Source: Streptomyces sp. CB01201
Lineage (GTDB): Bacteria > Actinomycetota > Actinomycetes > Streptomycetales > Streptomycetaceae
Direction: 5' to 3'
NCBI RefSeq assembly: GCF_002803085.1
Contig: NZ_NNBJ01000034.1
Location: 1 to 32,026, forward strand
DNA: 32,026 bases
Part shown: positions 1 through 7,720 of the stretch, piece after piece
Layout: the number at the start of each line of letters is the position of its first letter
Numbering within the stretch: position 1 is the stretch's first letter
Made by a program: the position numbers and the translations under genes
Notes under the pieces: generated by a model
Databases searched by the model: none
The model's input: only the letters and a program-made list of their open reading frames with translations
What the model was told of the DNA's origin: nothing

Positions 1-58
1 CTGCGCATCAGTCAACGGCACACCCAAACCAACGACCGCCTGATCCAAACGAAATGGC

Positions 59-337
59 CTAGGGCGTGTCGTTGCCGACCGAATGGCAGCCGTGGAAATA
101 CCGGACTCCGTGGGTGCGCTGGTAGGTCGCCGGCACCCGGTTGGGGTGTCCTCTTCCGGCACAGCCCGAGCCCTGCGGTAGGCCGAATCCCGAGGAGAAA
201 CTCTTGGCCGTCGGGGATGCCGCCCGGGCCGTGGTGATGTGGTGTGGCTCGGGCGGCCGGGCGAGAGTTTGGGGTTGAAAGACATCTCGTCGTCGGCCGG
301 GATCTACGAACATCTGCAGGGGGTGCTGCAGCGTCAC
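59..337 (-). pseudogene. IS630-type transposase fragment
   Basis: The minus strand encodes a fragment containing VPATYQRTHGVRYFHGC, which I recognise as the central part of the DDE transposase of actinobacterial IS630 elements (usual form: LPATYHRTHGVRYFHGCYSVGDD). The match covers only about 50 residues. The reading frame stops at 59-61 soon after GNDTP, and the upstream part does not resemble the family. It is a dead relic and marks the left part of the window as an old insertion site. Confidence 0.6.
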
Positions 338-403
338 AGCCCCTGTTCACCAGGGCCTGAGCCCGCTCCACGACGGGAGGTCCCGGCCCTCCGGCCGCCC
401 CGG

Positions 404-1357
404 TCAGGACGACGCGGTCGTCAGAGTCAGCAGCTCGGCGTCCGACAGATGCAGGTCCTGCGCGGCCAGGAGCGCCGGCAGTTGCTCGACGGTGCGCGCG
501 GAGGCGATCAGTGCGGTCACGGTCGGCTGCCTCAGGAGCCAGGCCAGTGCCACGGTGGCCATTTCCACCCCGCGCACGGTCGCGACCTGCTCCAACGCGT
601 CGAGGACCTTCACGCCGCGTTCCGTGTCTGCGTACCCACCGGCGAGTCCGGGAACGTTGCGTACGTTCTCGACCCTCTCTCCGGGACGGTACTTGCCGGT
701 GAGGAAGCCGGAGGCGAGTGCGAAGTACGGAACGCAGGCCAGTCCTTCACGCCGCACGACCTCCCGTCGTGCGCCTTCGTAGGTATCGCGCGAGACGAGG
801 TTGTACTGCGGCTGCAGGGCCACGTAGCGGGCAAGGCCTTCGCGGTCGGAGAAGGCCAGGGATGCGGAAAGCCGTTCGGGGCTGATGTTGGATGCCGCGA
901 TGGCGCGCACCTTGCCGGCCTGTACGAGGTCGTCGAGAGCAGTGATGATCTCGTCGACGGGGATGGACTCGTCCCGGTCGAAATGGGTGTAGTAGAGGTC
1001 GATGTGGTCGGTGCGCAGCCGCCGCAAGGACTCCTCAGCGGCGGCCTTGATGTTGGCGGGCGCAAGGCCCATGTACTGCGGGTGGTCGCCGACCTTGGTG
1101 GCGACGACCACGTCGTCGCGGTTGCGGCGGGCGGCGAGCCAGTCGCCGATGATGGTCTCGGACTGGCCCGGCTCGTTGCCGTCGAAGTAATTCATGTAGG
1201 AGTCGGAGGTGTCGATGAAGTTGCCGCCGCCGGAAACGTATGCGTCCAGCACCGCAAACGACTGGGTCTTGTCGGCGGTCCAGCCGAAGACGTTGCCTCC
1301 CAGGCACAGGGGGGCAACGCGGAGGTCGGACGGGCCAAGGATTCGACGTTCGGTCAC
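404..1357 (-). CDS. Aldo/keto reductase
   Basis: A 317-residue soluble NADPH-dependent oxidoreductase of the aldo/keto reductase superfamily (TIM barrel), expected to reduce carbonyl compounds. The N-terminus has the usual RxLGxSDLxV..LCLGG pattern. The catalytic tetrad is visible: Asp in IDTSDSY, Tyr in the same motif, Lys in VVATKVG and His in YYTHFDRD. The cofactor-site ASNISPERL and a C-terminal LIASARTVEQL segment are also present. Length is normal. The start is a GTG at 1357. It lies 174 bp downstream of the TetR-Dabb pair on the same strand and may share their transcript. The substrate cannot be told from sequence; YajO/YghZ-like branches are closest by feel. Confidence 0.93.
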   Translation of the reverse strand: MTERRILGPSDLRVAPLCLGGNVFGWTADKTQSFAVLDAYVSGGGNFIDTSDSYMNYFDGNEPGQSETIIGDWLAARRNRDDVVVATKVGDHPQYMGLAPANIKAAAEESLRRLRTDHIDLYYTHFDRDESIPVDEIITALDDLVQAGKVRAIAASNISPERLSASLAFSDREGLARYVALQPQYNLVSRDTYEGARREVVRREGLACVPYFALASGFLTGKYRPGERVENVRNVPGLAGGYADTERGVKVLDALEQVATVRGVEMATVALAWLLRQPTVTALIASARTVEQLPALLAAQDLHLSDAELLTLTTASS

Positions 1358-1531
1358 GTCATGGACAACGTGCCCTCGGCTGCCGGAAGTTCCTTCCCTG
1401 CCGGAATCTCTCCCTTGTGTGTGTCTGGGTCAGGGAGCGTTGGCTGGGGCAGTGGTGAAGGCTCGGGCCGGACGCTGATGGAACGAGCGTCCGAGCGGCC
1501 GCCCGTGGATCCTGTCGATCACGCTCCTTCT

Positions 1532-1999
1532 TCAGCTGTCGCTTCGGCTGCTTTGCGGCGTACGGGAACGCTCGCGCGAGGCCGTGGGGCGGCTGGGGAG
1601 CGGGGCGCTGCTGCCGGTGTAGAAGGGGAGGTCGGCGACCAGTTTCGTGAGGTCGGGGTCGCCTGCGTAACGTCGCGCGTGAAGGTCGGCGATCTTTTCG
1701 GCGACGGTGGGGTCGTCCGTGTCCGTGGTGTCGTAGGAGACGAAGGACTGCAGCAGGGGAAGACCGATCCGGTCTGTCCGGGCATGCGAGGGGGCCATGA
1801 GGTACTCCCAGTATCCGTCGAGGTCTTCGATGACGAAGACGGCGCCGTACTCGAATTCACCGCCTACGTCCCGGCCCACGACGTACTGCGTGACCGCGTC
1901 GATCGCCTCGCCCTGGTCGCGGAGGCTTGCCAGGGCCTCTTCTCGCTGTGAGGCAGTGGCCGTTTCCTTGAAGGTGAATCGGTTGTGGTGGTAGATCAT
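1532..1999 (-). CDS. Dabb (stress-responsive A/B barrel) domain protein
   Basis: A 155-residue protein. Residues 1-100 read as a ferredoxin-like Dabb domain: MIYHHNRFTFK at the start, then a long helix, an acidic FEYGAVFVIEDLDGYWEYL strand-helix and a SFVSYDT ending. Such domains form dimeric alpha/beta barrels; known members include plant stress proteins, olivetolic acid cyclase-like enzymes and many bacterial proteins of unknown role. The last ~30 residues are Ser/Arg-rich and look disordered. Its ATG overlaps the stop of the upstream TetR gene (ATGA at 1996-1999), so the two are translationally coupled and the Dabb protein is probably under that regulator. Confidence 0.82.
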   Translation of the reverse strand: MIYHHNRFTFKETATASQREEALASLRDQGEAIDAVTQYVVGRDVGGEFEYGAVFVIEDLDGYWEYLMAPSHARTDRIGLPLLQSFVSYDTTDTDDPTVAEKIADLHARRYAGDPDLTKLVADLPFYTGSSAPLPSRPTASRERSRTPQSSRSDS

Positions 2000-2634
2000 G
2001 TCTCTCCCCTGACGGTGTGTGAGCGCTTTTCAGGATGCGTGGGCCGGGCCGACCAGTGGGCAAGGAGCGCCGTCACCGCCTGGTCGGCCAGGCGCGAGGC
2101 GCGGTCGAAGCCGATGTCCTCGATCGTTGCGATGCCTGCCAGGCCGTGCAGCGTGGCCCACAGCAGGTCGCAGGCGTCCTGCGTGTCGGGAGGCTCGCAG
2201 GCGGTTGCGGCCGCCCACTCGCCGATCAGCTGTCTGGTGAAGGTGATGACGTCGGCGGCTGCGGCGCGGCGAGTGGAGGCGTCGATGTCCGTGCCGGGTG
2301 CGCCCGAGATCAGCTGGTACAGGCTGGGGCGCGAGCGGGCGAACTCCAGGTAGGCGGCCGCCGCGAGATGCGGGGTGCGGGAAGCCGGCCCGCGGGCCAC
2401 CGCGGCGAGCATGCAGTGCGTCAGCTCGCCGTTTCCCCGCACGAGCAGGGTGTGCAGGACCGCTTCCTTGCTCGGGAAGTGCTGGTAGATCACCGGCGCG
2501 CTGTAGCCGATCTCCGTGGCGATGCGCCGGATGGTGACCGCTCTCCATCCCTCCCGCTCGGCCAGGAGGTCCGCCGTCTCCAGGATTTCTGCGTACGTCC
2601 GGCGGCGTACCTCGTCCCGCTTCCCCACCCACAA
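1996..2634 (-). CDS. TetR/AcrR family transcriptional regulator
   Basis: A 212-residue TetR-type repressor. The N-terminal HTH (about residues 8-58) includes TIRRIATEIGYSAPVIYQHF followed by PSKEAVLHTLL, the classical TetR_N recognition helix and helix 4. The C-terminal ligand/dimer domain contains an LYQLISG segment like the WHG (TetR_C_13-type) domain. Annotated from a TTG at 2634; a GTG six bases inside (2628) is equally possible. A doubled palindrome at 2638-2668 lies directly against the start, so autoregulation by promoter blockage is likely. The gene is first of a minus-strand unit with the Dabb gene. Confidence 0.9.
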   Translation of the reverse strand: MWVGKRDEVRRRTYAEILETADLLAEREGWRAVTIRRIATEIGYSAPVIYQHFPSKEAVLHTLLVRGNGELTHCMLAAVARGPASRTPHLAAAAYLEFARSRPSLYQLISGAPGTDIDASTRRAAAADVITFTRQLIGEWAAATACEPPDTQDACDLLWATLHGLAGIATIEDIGFDRASRLADQAVTALLAHWSARPTHPEKRSHTVRGET

Positions 2635-2637
2635 CCC

Positions 2638-2668
2638 CTAACGTTGTTAGAATATCTAACGTGGTTAG
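2638..2668. promoter_or_regulatory. Doubled TetR-type operator
   Basis: Two palindromes, CTAACGTTGTTAG (2638-2650) and CTAACGTGGTTAG (2656-2668), share half-sites CTAAC/GTTAG and are 18 bp centre to centre. They abut the TetR start codon, so bound repressor would cover its promoter. The same half-sites recur before the other TetR gene of this window (23691-23738). Confidence 0.75.
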
Positions 2669-3186
2669 TTTCCGGCTCGGTTCCGGACCTGTCAAGCAGA
2701 AACCCGGAAGACTTTGCCCGCGCCTCAAATCAGCGCCGCGCCGGACCCAGAGGACTGTGCCCGCCTCAGGTCAGCGCCGCGCCAGGCAACGCCCGGAACA
2801 CGCCCGCAGACATGACGCCGCCCCGGCTCCAACACCTCAACTGCCCGTCCCCCGGGCCGTTTCCGGCGGAATCACCGCGGTCCACGGAGCAGAGCCGGCG
2901 CCTGCGAACACCGCCGCCAGGGCCCGGGCCCGACTGCCGACACCGCCGGTCGGGGCTCCCCTCGCCCCGTCCGACCGACGGGCCGGCACATCTGCACGCC
3001 CGATGGACCGTTTCGCCGCGATCCACGTGCTCCAGACGTCGGCGGGACTGCTCCAAACCCCCTGATACTCCTGCCAGGTACCCGGGCTCCACGCCGGCCC
3101 ACGCCGGCCGCGACGAGGCGATCGCCGTACAGGAGCACTCCGGCCTGCTTGACGCGTCTCGGCACCGGCGAGACTTCCATGCCCTG
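2669..3186. other. Intergenic stretch without a clear gene
   Basis: No open frame here looks convincing on either strand. A short tandem repeat is present: ACTTTGCCCGCGCC... at 2711-2742 and ACTGTGCCCGCC... at 2754-2783, both ending in TCAGCGCCGCGCC. Minus-strand scraps such as KQAGVLLYGDRLVAAGV (about 3100-3180) may be remains of a gene downstream of the Lrp/AsnC relic. Confidence 0.5.
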
Positions 3187-3640
3187 TCAACCGGCCAGGG
3201 ACCCGATGCGGTCCGCAGGGAACCCGAACACTTCGTCCAGGTCCCGGCAGTGCGCGATGGAGTGGATGTCGTCGTGGTGAATGTCGTCGTAGATGTTGCC
3301 GTGGATGCTGCAGGTGCCTGACACGGCCGCGGCGAAGGCGATCCCGGGTTCCCGAGCACGTGTGCGCCCGACGTTCTCGACGGCCGACGGATCGACACGC
3401 AGCCACACCTTCACCCGCGGGTGACAGCCCAGTGCGGCAGCGGCGACCCCGACGTCGAGGTGCACGACACGGCGCTCCAGCAGAGCGTGAAGACGACGTG
3501 GCACCGGGCTGATGCGGCCGCGGTGGCCAGCCGGCGGGGAGCGGATCACGCCGACGATCCAGCACAGCGCGGGACGTTCGGAGCCGAGCAGAATGATGCC
3601 GATGACTCGGGGACGGTCGGGGAGCTCACGCGCGGGACGT
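3187..3640 (-). pseudogene. Lrp/AsnC-family regulator, 5'-truncated relic
   Basis: The minus frame ending at 3187 has GC-rich third positions and reads like the C-terminal half of an Lrp/AsnC regulator: a linker RRLHALLERRVVHLDV, then a RAM-type effector domain with VKVWLRVDPSAVENVGR, EPGIAFAAAVSGTCS and an end HCRDLDEVF..DRIGSLAG. The HTH is not recognisable upstream, so the gene is cut at about 3640, where a plus-strand gene takes over. A tandem duplication of ~15 bp (3263-3293) adds the odd His/Asp stretch IYDDIHHDDIHSIA inside the effector domain, in a place where relatives have only a few residues. Probably non-functional. Confidence 0.6.
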
Positions 3641-4662
3641 TCCGGCCCGAATGGACTCCCGGTGCTCTCGATGCTGTGGTGGAGAGGGTCATGTCGTGGT
3701 GTCATCCGGCCATCGCACGGAATGCGGGCGAGAACCCGTCCCTCGCCATGGGGGCGAAGAGCTTCGAGGGGACGTACCGGCGGCTGACGGAAGACAGCCA
3801 CCCGCGTGAGTACGTGGAGGACCAGCGTCTCTACGACATGATCGACACGGCGATCGCGATCCAGGCCGAGTACCAGTTGCAGTGCCTGCTGATGGACCGC
3901 GAGTTCACCCCGGTGATCTCGACCCGCGGGGCCGAATTCGAATGGCTCAAGGCCGAGGCCGCCCGCAAAGCCGCCGAGACGGACGCCGGGCCCTGGGGGC
4001 TGATCCGCGACATCCTCGGCATCGTCTCCGCGGTCGCGGGCGTCTTGGCCCTGATCCCGGTGTTCACACCGATCGCCGGACCGATCGCCGCGATCGGTGC
4101 CCTCGGCGCCCACATCGTCGACGCGGCCATCAAGGGCGACTGGGACGCCTCCACCATCGCCGGTCTCGGCGCCGACGCTCTGGCCGCCCTCCCCTACATC
4201 GGAGCGGTCGCCAAGAGCTTCAAAGCCGGGAAGTCCGTCGTGCAGACCATCGGCACCGGAGCCAAGGCCAGCTACAAGGCCAGCTACAAGGCCAGCGTCG
4301 GCGTCCGCCGGGCCGGCCTCACCTTCCCCTCCGAGACCGGCGGCGCCGGCGCCTCCGACGCGTCCAAGGTGTTCAACTACATCGGCACCAAGGGCGCAAA
4401 AGCCGTCAAGGGATCGGAGAACGCCGGGAAGATCGCCGGAAAAGTCCTCCAAGGCTCGATCAACCTCTCCACCCAGATCCCCCTCATCGTCGAAATGGCC
4501 TCCGGCACCGACCAGACCGACGCGAAGACCGGCGCCACCGGCGCAGCCCTGACCGCGAACTACGGACAGTCCATCGGCAGCTGGGGTGCCGTAGGCACCG
4601 CCGCGCAGAAAACCGGCACCGTCTCCCTGTCACTCTTCGCCAAGATCATCGGACGCCGCTGA
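3421..4662 (+). CDS. Pre-toxin-like hydrophobic protein, 5'-truncated
   Basis: An open frame of 413 codons. The first ~75 codons lie antisense to the Lrp/AsnC relic and are probably not native; convincing protein starts near residue 77 (PEWTPGALDAVVERV, about 3649). The middle has a Glu/Ala-rich helix (about 140-188) followed by a strongly hydrophobic region at 192-237 and Gly/Ala-rich helices with ADALAALPYIGAVAKSFKAG. This resembles the hydrophobic pre-toxin segments of large secreted actinobacterial polymorphic toxins, but no catalytic toxin domain follows. A lysine-rich repeat KASYKASYKAS occurs at about 280-290. I do not know its function; it may be what remains of a longer protein. Confidence 0.6.
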   Translation: MTAQCGSGDPDVEVHDTALQQSVKTTWHRADAAAVASRRGADHADDPAQRGTFGAEQNDADDSGTVGELTRGTFRPEWTPGALDAVVERVMSWCHPAIARNAGENPSLAMGAKSFEGTYRRLTEDSHPREYVEDQRLYDMIDTAIAIQAEYQLQCLLMDREFTPVISTRGAEFEWLKAEAARKAAETDAGPWGLIRDILGIVSAVAGVLALIPVFTPIAGPIAAIGALGAHIVDAAIKGDWDASTIAGLGADALAALPYIGAVAKSFKAGKSVVQTIGTGAKASYKASYKASVGVRRAGLTFPSETGGAGASDASKVFNYIGTKGAKAVKGSENAGKIAGKVLQGSINLSTQIPLIVEMASGTDQTDAKTGATGAALTANYGQSIGSWGAVGTAAQKTGTVSLSLFAKIIGRR

Positions 4663-4738
4663 CCTCGGGTCCAGGTCCGTGCTCCCGCCGCACACAACGG
4701 GAGCACGGAACCCCCAGCACCGACAGGGACACCCACCC

Positions 4739-4909
4739 GTGACCAAGCACAACCCGCCGCTCGGTCCGCACACCGCTCTCCTCAAGGCCGCGCTCGCCGC
4801 CGCCGGACTGGCCTCCATCATCATCGCCCTCGACCTCGACACCCGCTGGCCCTACATCCCCGCAGCAGCCCTCCTCCTCACCTCTGCCATCGCCGGCCGC
4901 CGCCCCTGA
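4739..4909 (+). CDS. Small two-helix membrane protein
   Basis: A 56-residue protein from GTG at 4739, 76 bp after the preceding gene on the same strand. It has two hydrophobic stretches: ALLKAALAAAGLASIIIAL and YIPAAALLLTSAIAG, separated by a short charged turn (DLDTRW), so an integral hairpin is likely. An upstream in-frame ATG (4679) would add a Pro/His-rich leader and looks less natural. Because it follows the hydrophobic pre-toxin-like gene closely, co-transcription is likely. Function unknown. Confidence 0.55.
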   Translation: MTKHNPPLGPHTALLKAALAAAGLASIIIALDLDTRWPYIPAAALLLTSAIAGRRP

Positions 4910-4940
4910 CCCCACCCCCCCACACCCAACCCAACGGGCA

Positions 4941-4958
4941 GGCCCCTCACCAGGGGAA
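4941..4958 (+). terminator. Weak hairpin after the small membrane protein gene
   Basis: CCCCT-CACC-AGGGG gives a 5-bp stem 31 bp after the stop codon. No T-tract follows, so this is only a candidate terminator. Confidence 0.25.
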
Positions 4959-4982
4959 GCAGCGCGGGCGCTTTCGTCGGAT

Positions 4983-5363
4983 CTACCGCTCAGCGCCTGC
5001 TGCCGGAGCGCCTTCAGCGAGAAGCCGCCGAACATGCGCGGCCAGCAGAGCGGGCGCAAGGATGGGGGTGACCGGAAGCCAGGTCACCGCTTCGAGCGCG
5101 GGGCCGCCGGCAGCGTCCAGAGGCGCACATCCCCAACCCTGGCGCCCCCCTCTCGTCCCCCAGAACACCAGGAGACCGTACGCCCAGGGCCCCGACCCCA
5201 GAGCCGGGTCGCCCTTCCTCCAGTAGAGCGCTGTTCCCCCGGCCTCGTCCCACCGCTCTCCTGGCGCGATGCCCGCATCACCAAGGGCCTGAGCAGCCGC
5301 CGAGACGTACTGCCGGATCTCGGTGCGGTTCATGGCTGCCGAGTCACCGCTTCCCACCGTCAT
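4983..5363 (-). CDS. Uncharacterised protein
   Basis: A 126-residue protein, start chosen at ATG 5363 (MTVGSGDSAA) because GGGAG lies 4 nt before it; a longer frame begins at 5423 and a shorter one at 5333 (MNRTEIRQY). It has a helical N-terminus (EIRQYVSAAAQAL), a GTALYWRKGD segment, a YGLLVFWGTRGGRQGWGCAPLD strand-rich core and a C-terminal helix AHVRRLL. It is rich in Trp and Gly. I do not recognise a family. It lies just inside the relic end of an old Tn7-like element (5411-5437), so it could have been cargo of that element. Confidence 0.6.
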   Translation of the reverse strand: MTVGSGDSAAMNRTEIRQYVSAAAQALGDAGIAPGERWDEAGGTALYWRKGDPALGSGPWAYGLLVFWGTRGGRQGWGCAPLDAAGGPALEAVTWLPVTPILAPALLAAHVRRLLAEGAPAAGAER

Positions 5364-5410
5364 AGGCTCCCGCCCCTTCACTGGTCGCCTGGTGCAGCTC
5401 CCCAATACAG

Positions 5411-5437
5411 CCGCATACGCCAACCGAAGCGCTCAGT
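5411..5437 (-). repeat. Inner half of a relic Tn7-like transposon end
   Basis: Read on the minus strand and joined to 11074-11049 across the inserted transposon, this gives two 22-bp-spaced copies of the motif TGAGCGnnnnnGTTGGCG, the same pattern and spacing as at the left tip of the element starting at 13221. The 5 bp 5433-5437 (TCAGT) are the left copy of the target duplication of the inserted element. Confidence 0.6.
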
Positions 5438-5454
5438 TGTCCTGTGTCATCGAT
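5438..5454 (+). repeat. Left terminal inverted repeat
   Basis: TGTCCTGTGTCATCGAT; pairs with the right tip at 11026-11043, with a 2-base difference in spacing after position 12 and one mismatch. Confidence 0.85.
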
Positions 5455-5584
5455 TCGTCCCTGAAGCGGTCGCTCTGACCTGCGATGAGGAATCTTGAGT
5501 GGCGAAGTGACCATGACCCGCGAGTGTCACCGTTTGGGGATGCAGAGAAGCTTCGCCAGTGGATCTTGCTGGATCATGAGGATG

Positions 5585-6685
5585 CTAGGCGAGTGCTGCT
5601 GTGGCGAGTTCGATGGCGTCGGGGTAGATGGCAGCGTGTGCGTAGGCGTCGAGGTCGGTCGAGATGCCGCGTTGGTGATTGTGGGTCTGCAGTGCGAGGA
5701 GCCGGTATCTCCAGTGGTGGGGGACGGCGGCTGGGGAGGCTGGCCAGGGCGGGACGGCTTCGACCGCGGTTTGGTGGGCGAGGGTGAGTTGCTGGGGTGT
5801 GAAGTGGCGTAGGAGCCGGTTCGCCCGGTGTTGGGCGGTGGCGATCTCTGGGCATATGGAGAGGTCGAGGTGGGGTTCTCCGAGATCGCTGAGCCAGATT
5901 CCGTGCCGTGTGCAGACCTTGTGGTGGATCGGGAGGTGGACGGGGACGGGCTGGCGGATGCCGAGGCGGGCCGTGCACCGGTGGCAGGCGGTCGTGGCCC
6001 GGACGGGGCTTTCGTCGGTGCCGAAGGCGGGGAGTGCGTGGGCCAGGCCGGTGGCAGTGGTGCTGGTGAGGCGAGCGAGTTCGTGCAGGGCCTGGGTGGC
6101 TGCGGGGGCGAGCATGTGGTGCTGGGCTCGGTCGTCGAGGTTGTTGGTCTTCGTGGAGAACCAGGTGGGCAGTACTGCCAGTACCTCCGTGACAGTGAGG
6201 TGGTTGGCCTGGGCGACGCGGGCGAGGTAGGAGTTGAGGGTTTCTCCTGCGACCGGGACGACTCGCAGTGGCAGCACCGGTGTCCGCTCGGGCCTGCGGG
6301 CGAGTGTGCGGGACATCCCGGATGGGATCTGGGGATCCTCCTGCGAGGTGGTTTCCTGACGGTCCGCCAGGACCAGCAGGCGGCGTCGGCGGTCCAGCTC
6401 GCGGTAGAAGGTTCTCTGGCTTCCCTGGAAGCCGAGCTCGGATACTTCTTTGAACAGAACGCTGGTCCGCAGGTGCGGATCTTCGGCGAGTCGCTGACGG
6501 CAGTAGCTGGCGAGGGGTTCGGTGAGCAGGCTTGACCGTGGAGTCCGAATCCCCGGCGTTCTGAGGCCGCTGATGTAGTCGCGGACGGTTTGATGGCTGT
6601 GGCCGATGTGGTCAGCGATGGCCTGCACCGGCCATCCGGCCGCATGCAGGGTGAGGATCTTCTCGGCTCGCTCTCGGGGCAGCAT
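5585..6685 (-). CDS. tniQ: HTH-TniQ fusion, target-site selector protein
   Basis: A 366-residue protein. Residues 1-45 form a helix-turn-helix like those of IS21/Tn7 transposases (AEKILTLHAAGWPVQAIADH then HSHQTVRDYI), followed by a basic segment with a second helical unit (TSVLFKEVSELGFQGSQRTF). The TniQ domain starts near residue 145 (GETLNSYLARVAQANHLTVTEVL) and has the zinc ligands CHRC (234-237) and CTRH (258-261). TniQ/TnsD proteins choose the insertion site and link it to the TnsC filament. An N-terminal HTH fused to TniQ is not the usual layout. It starts 9 bp after the stop of tniB and has no clear Shine-Dalgarno, so coupled translation is likely. Confidence 0.88.
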   Translation of the reverse strand: MLPRERAEKILTLHAAGWPVQAIADHIGHSHQTVRDYISGLRTPGIRTPRSSLLTEPLASYCRQRLAEDPHLRTSVLFKEVSELGFQGSQRTFYRELDRRRRLLVLADRQETTSQEDPQIPSGMSRTLARRPERTPVLPLRVVPVAGETLNSYLARVAQANHLTVTEVLAVLPTWFSTKTNNLDDRAQHHMLAPAATQALHELARLTSTTATGLAHALPAFGTDESPVRATTACHRCTARLGIRQPVPVHLPIHHKVCTRHGIWLSDLGEPHLDLSICPEIATAQHRANRLLRHFTPQQLTLAHQTAVEAVPPWPASPAAVPHHWRYRLLALQTHNHQRGISTDLDAYAHAAIYPDAIELATAALA

Positions 6686-6694
6686 TGGTATTGA

Positions 6695-7720
6695 TCACGT
6701 GGCGGGTGGCCGTGGGGACTGGGAAGTGAAGTCGGCGTCGACGGCGTCGAGGCCCTTCTTGGTGATCTTCTCGCTGCCGGCCAGGACCGCGTTGATGGCA
6801 GCACCGCGGATCAGCCAGAGCAGGCTCCCGATCATCCCGTGGGTGCGCTGGTGCAGGTAGCGGTCGAGTCTGGTGAGGGCACCGGGCCGCTGCCGGTGGA
6901 GCCGCAGGCTGTCTTCCAGGGCGGCGATCAGCGCGGTCCACTGCTGGTTCTGGCCGAACGGTCCGGTGCGGACCATGCCGAACCGGCCGGCGATCTGTTC
7001 TCCGCGCGGGCCGGAGAGCAGTCCGGTGCGTTCCAGGCTGATTCCGGCGTAGACGAAGGTGGCCGGAATGCGTTCGGAGAAGTACTTCAGGGTGTCGGAG
7101 GCTTCGGCGCCAGCGCGTGTGGCGGTGTTGAGGTTGTGGAGTTCGTCGACCGCGACGAGGGTCACGTGGGCGTCCGTACTGACGCCGCAGACCGCGTCGG
7201 CGATGTCGGTGATGTTGCTCCTGGTGGAGATCGGCAGGTCGAAGAACCGGGCGAACTCCATCGCGATCATCTTGGGGGTGGCTGCGGGTGGGACGGTGAT
7301 GTAGATAACCGGGATGTCGCTGGAGGAGTTCGGGTGACGCCGTCGGTGGATCACCTCGACAGTCTTGCCGAGTTGGGTGAGCGCGGTGGTCTTGCCGGTT
7401 CTGGCGGGGCCGGACACCATCAGGCCGCATCGTCCGTAGTGGGCGTTCTTGTTCATCTGGATCAGGCGGCGGCCCGAGGTGATGACCTGGCGGATCGTGG
7501 GAGTCTGGACCACCAGCAACCGTGAGTGGTGGTCGATGCGGTCATCGTCGTAGCAGGCTCGTTTGTCGTCCGCGAGACCCGACCAGATCGCCTCGGACAG
7601 CAGCTCCGGCACTGCGGGTATCTCGGTGACGAACCCGCGCCAGCCCGGCAGGGTCGTCAGCTGCAGATGCCCGTACCCGTCTGCGGGATCCCCGCCCTGC
7701 CCCGGCGCCTGGCTTACCAC
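6695..7720 (-). CDS. tniB: TnsC/TniB-type AAA+ transposition ATPase
   Basis: A 341-residue ATPase that in this family forms a filament on target DNA and bridges TniQ to the TnsAB transposase. Walker A is GPARTGKT (104-111), Walker B TLVAVDEL (187-194); a sensor-like FVYAGI lies near 240. The C-terminal lid contains YLHQRTHGMIGSLLWLIR, the conserved TniB signature. The GTG start at 7720 overlaps the end of tnsB by 7 bp, so the two are coupled. Length is normal for the family. Confidence 0.93.
   Translation of the reverse strand: MVSQAPGQGGDPADGYGHLQLTTLPGWRGFVTEIPAVPELLSEAIWSGLADDKRACYDDDRIDHHSRLLVVQTPTIRQVITSGRRLIQMNKNAHYGRCGLMVSGPARTGKTTALTQLGKTVEVIHRRRHPNSSSDIPVIYITVPPAATPKMIAMEFARFFDLPISTRSNITDIADAVCGVSTDAHVTLVAVDELHNLNTATRAGAEASDTLKYFSERIPATFVYAGISLERTGLLSGPRGEQIAGRFGMVRTGPFGQNQQWTALIAALEDSLRLHRQRPGALTRLDRYLHQRTHGMIGSLLWLIRGAAINAVLAGSEKITKKGLDAVDADFTSQSPRPPAT

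Noticed and set aside
239..1951. 570-codon plus-strand open frame
   Set aside because: It is antisense to the aldo/keto reductase and Dabb genes, whose motifs are clear; long antisense frames are common in high-GC DNA.
3187..4452. 421-codon minus-strand frame covering the whole pre-toxin-like gene
   Set aside because: Only its last ~150 codons resemble a protein (Lrp/AsnC). The rest is Gly/Asp-rich antisense of a well-formed plus-strand gene.
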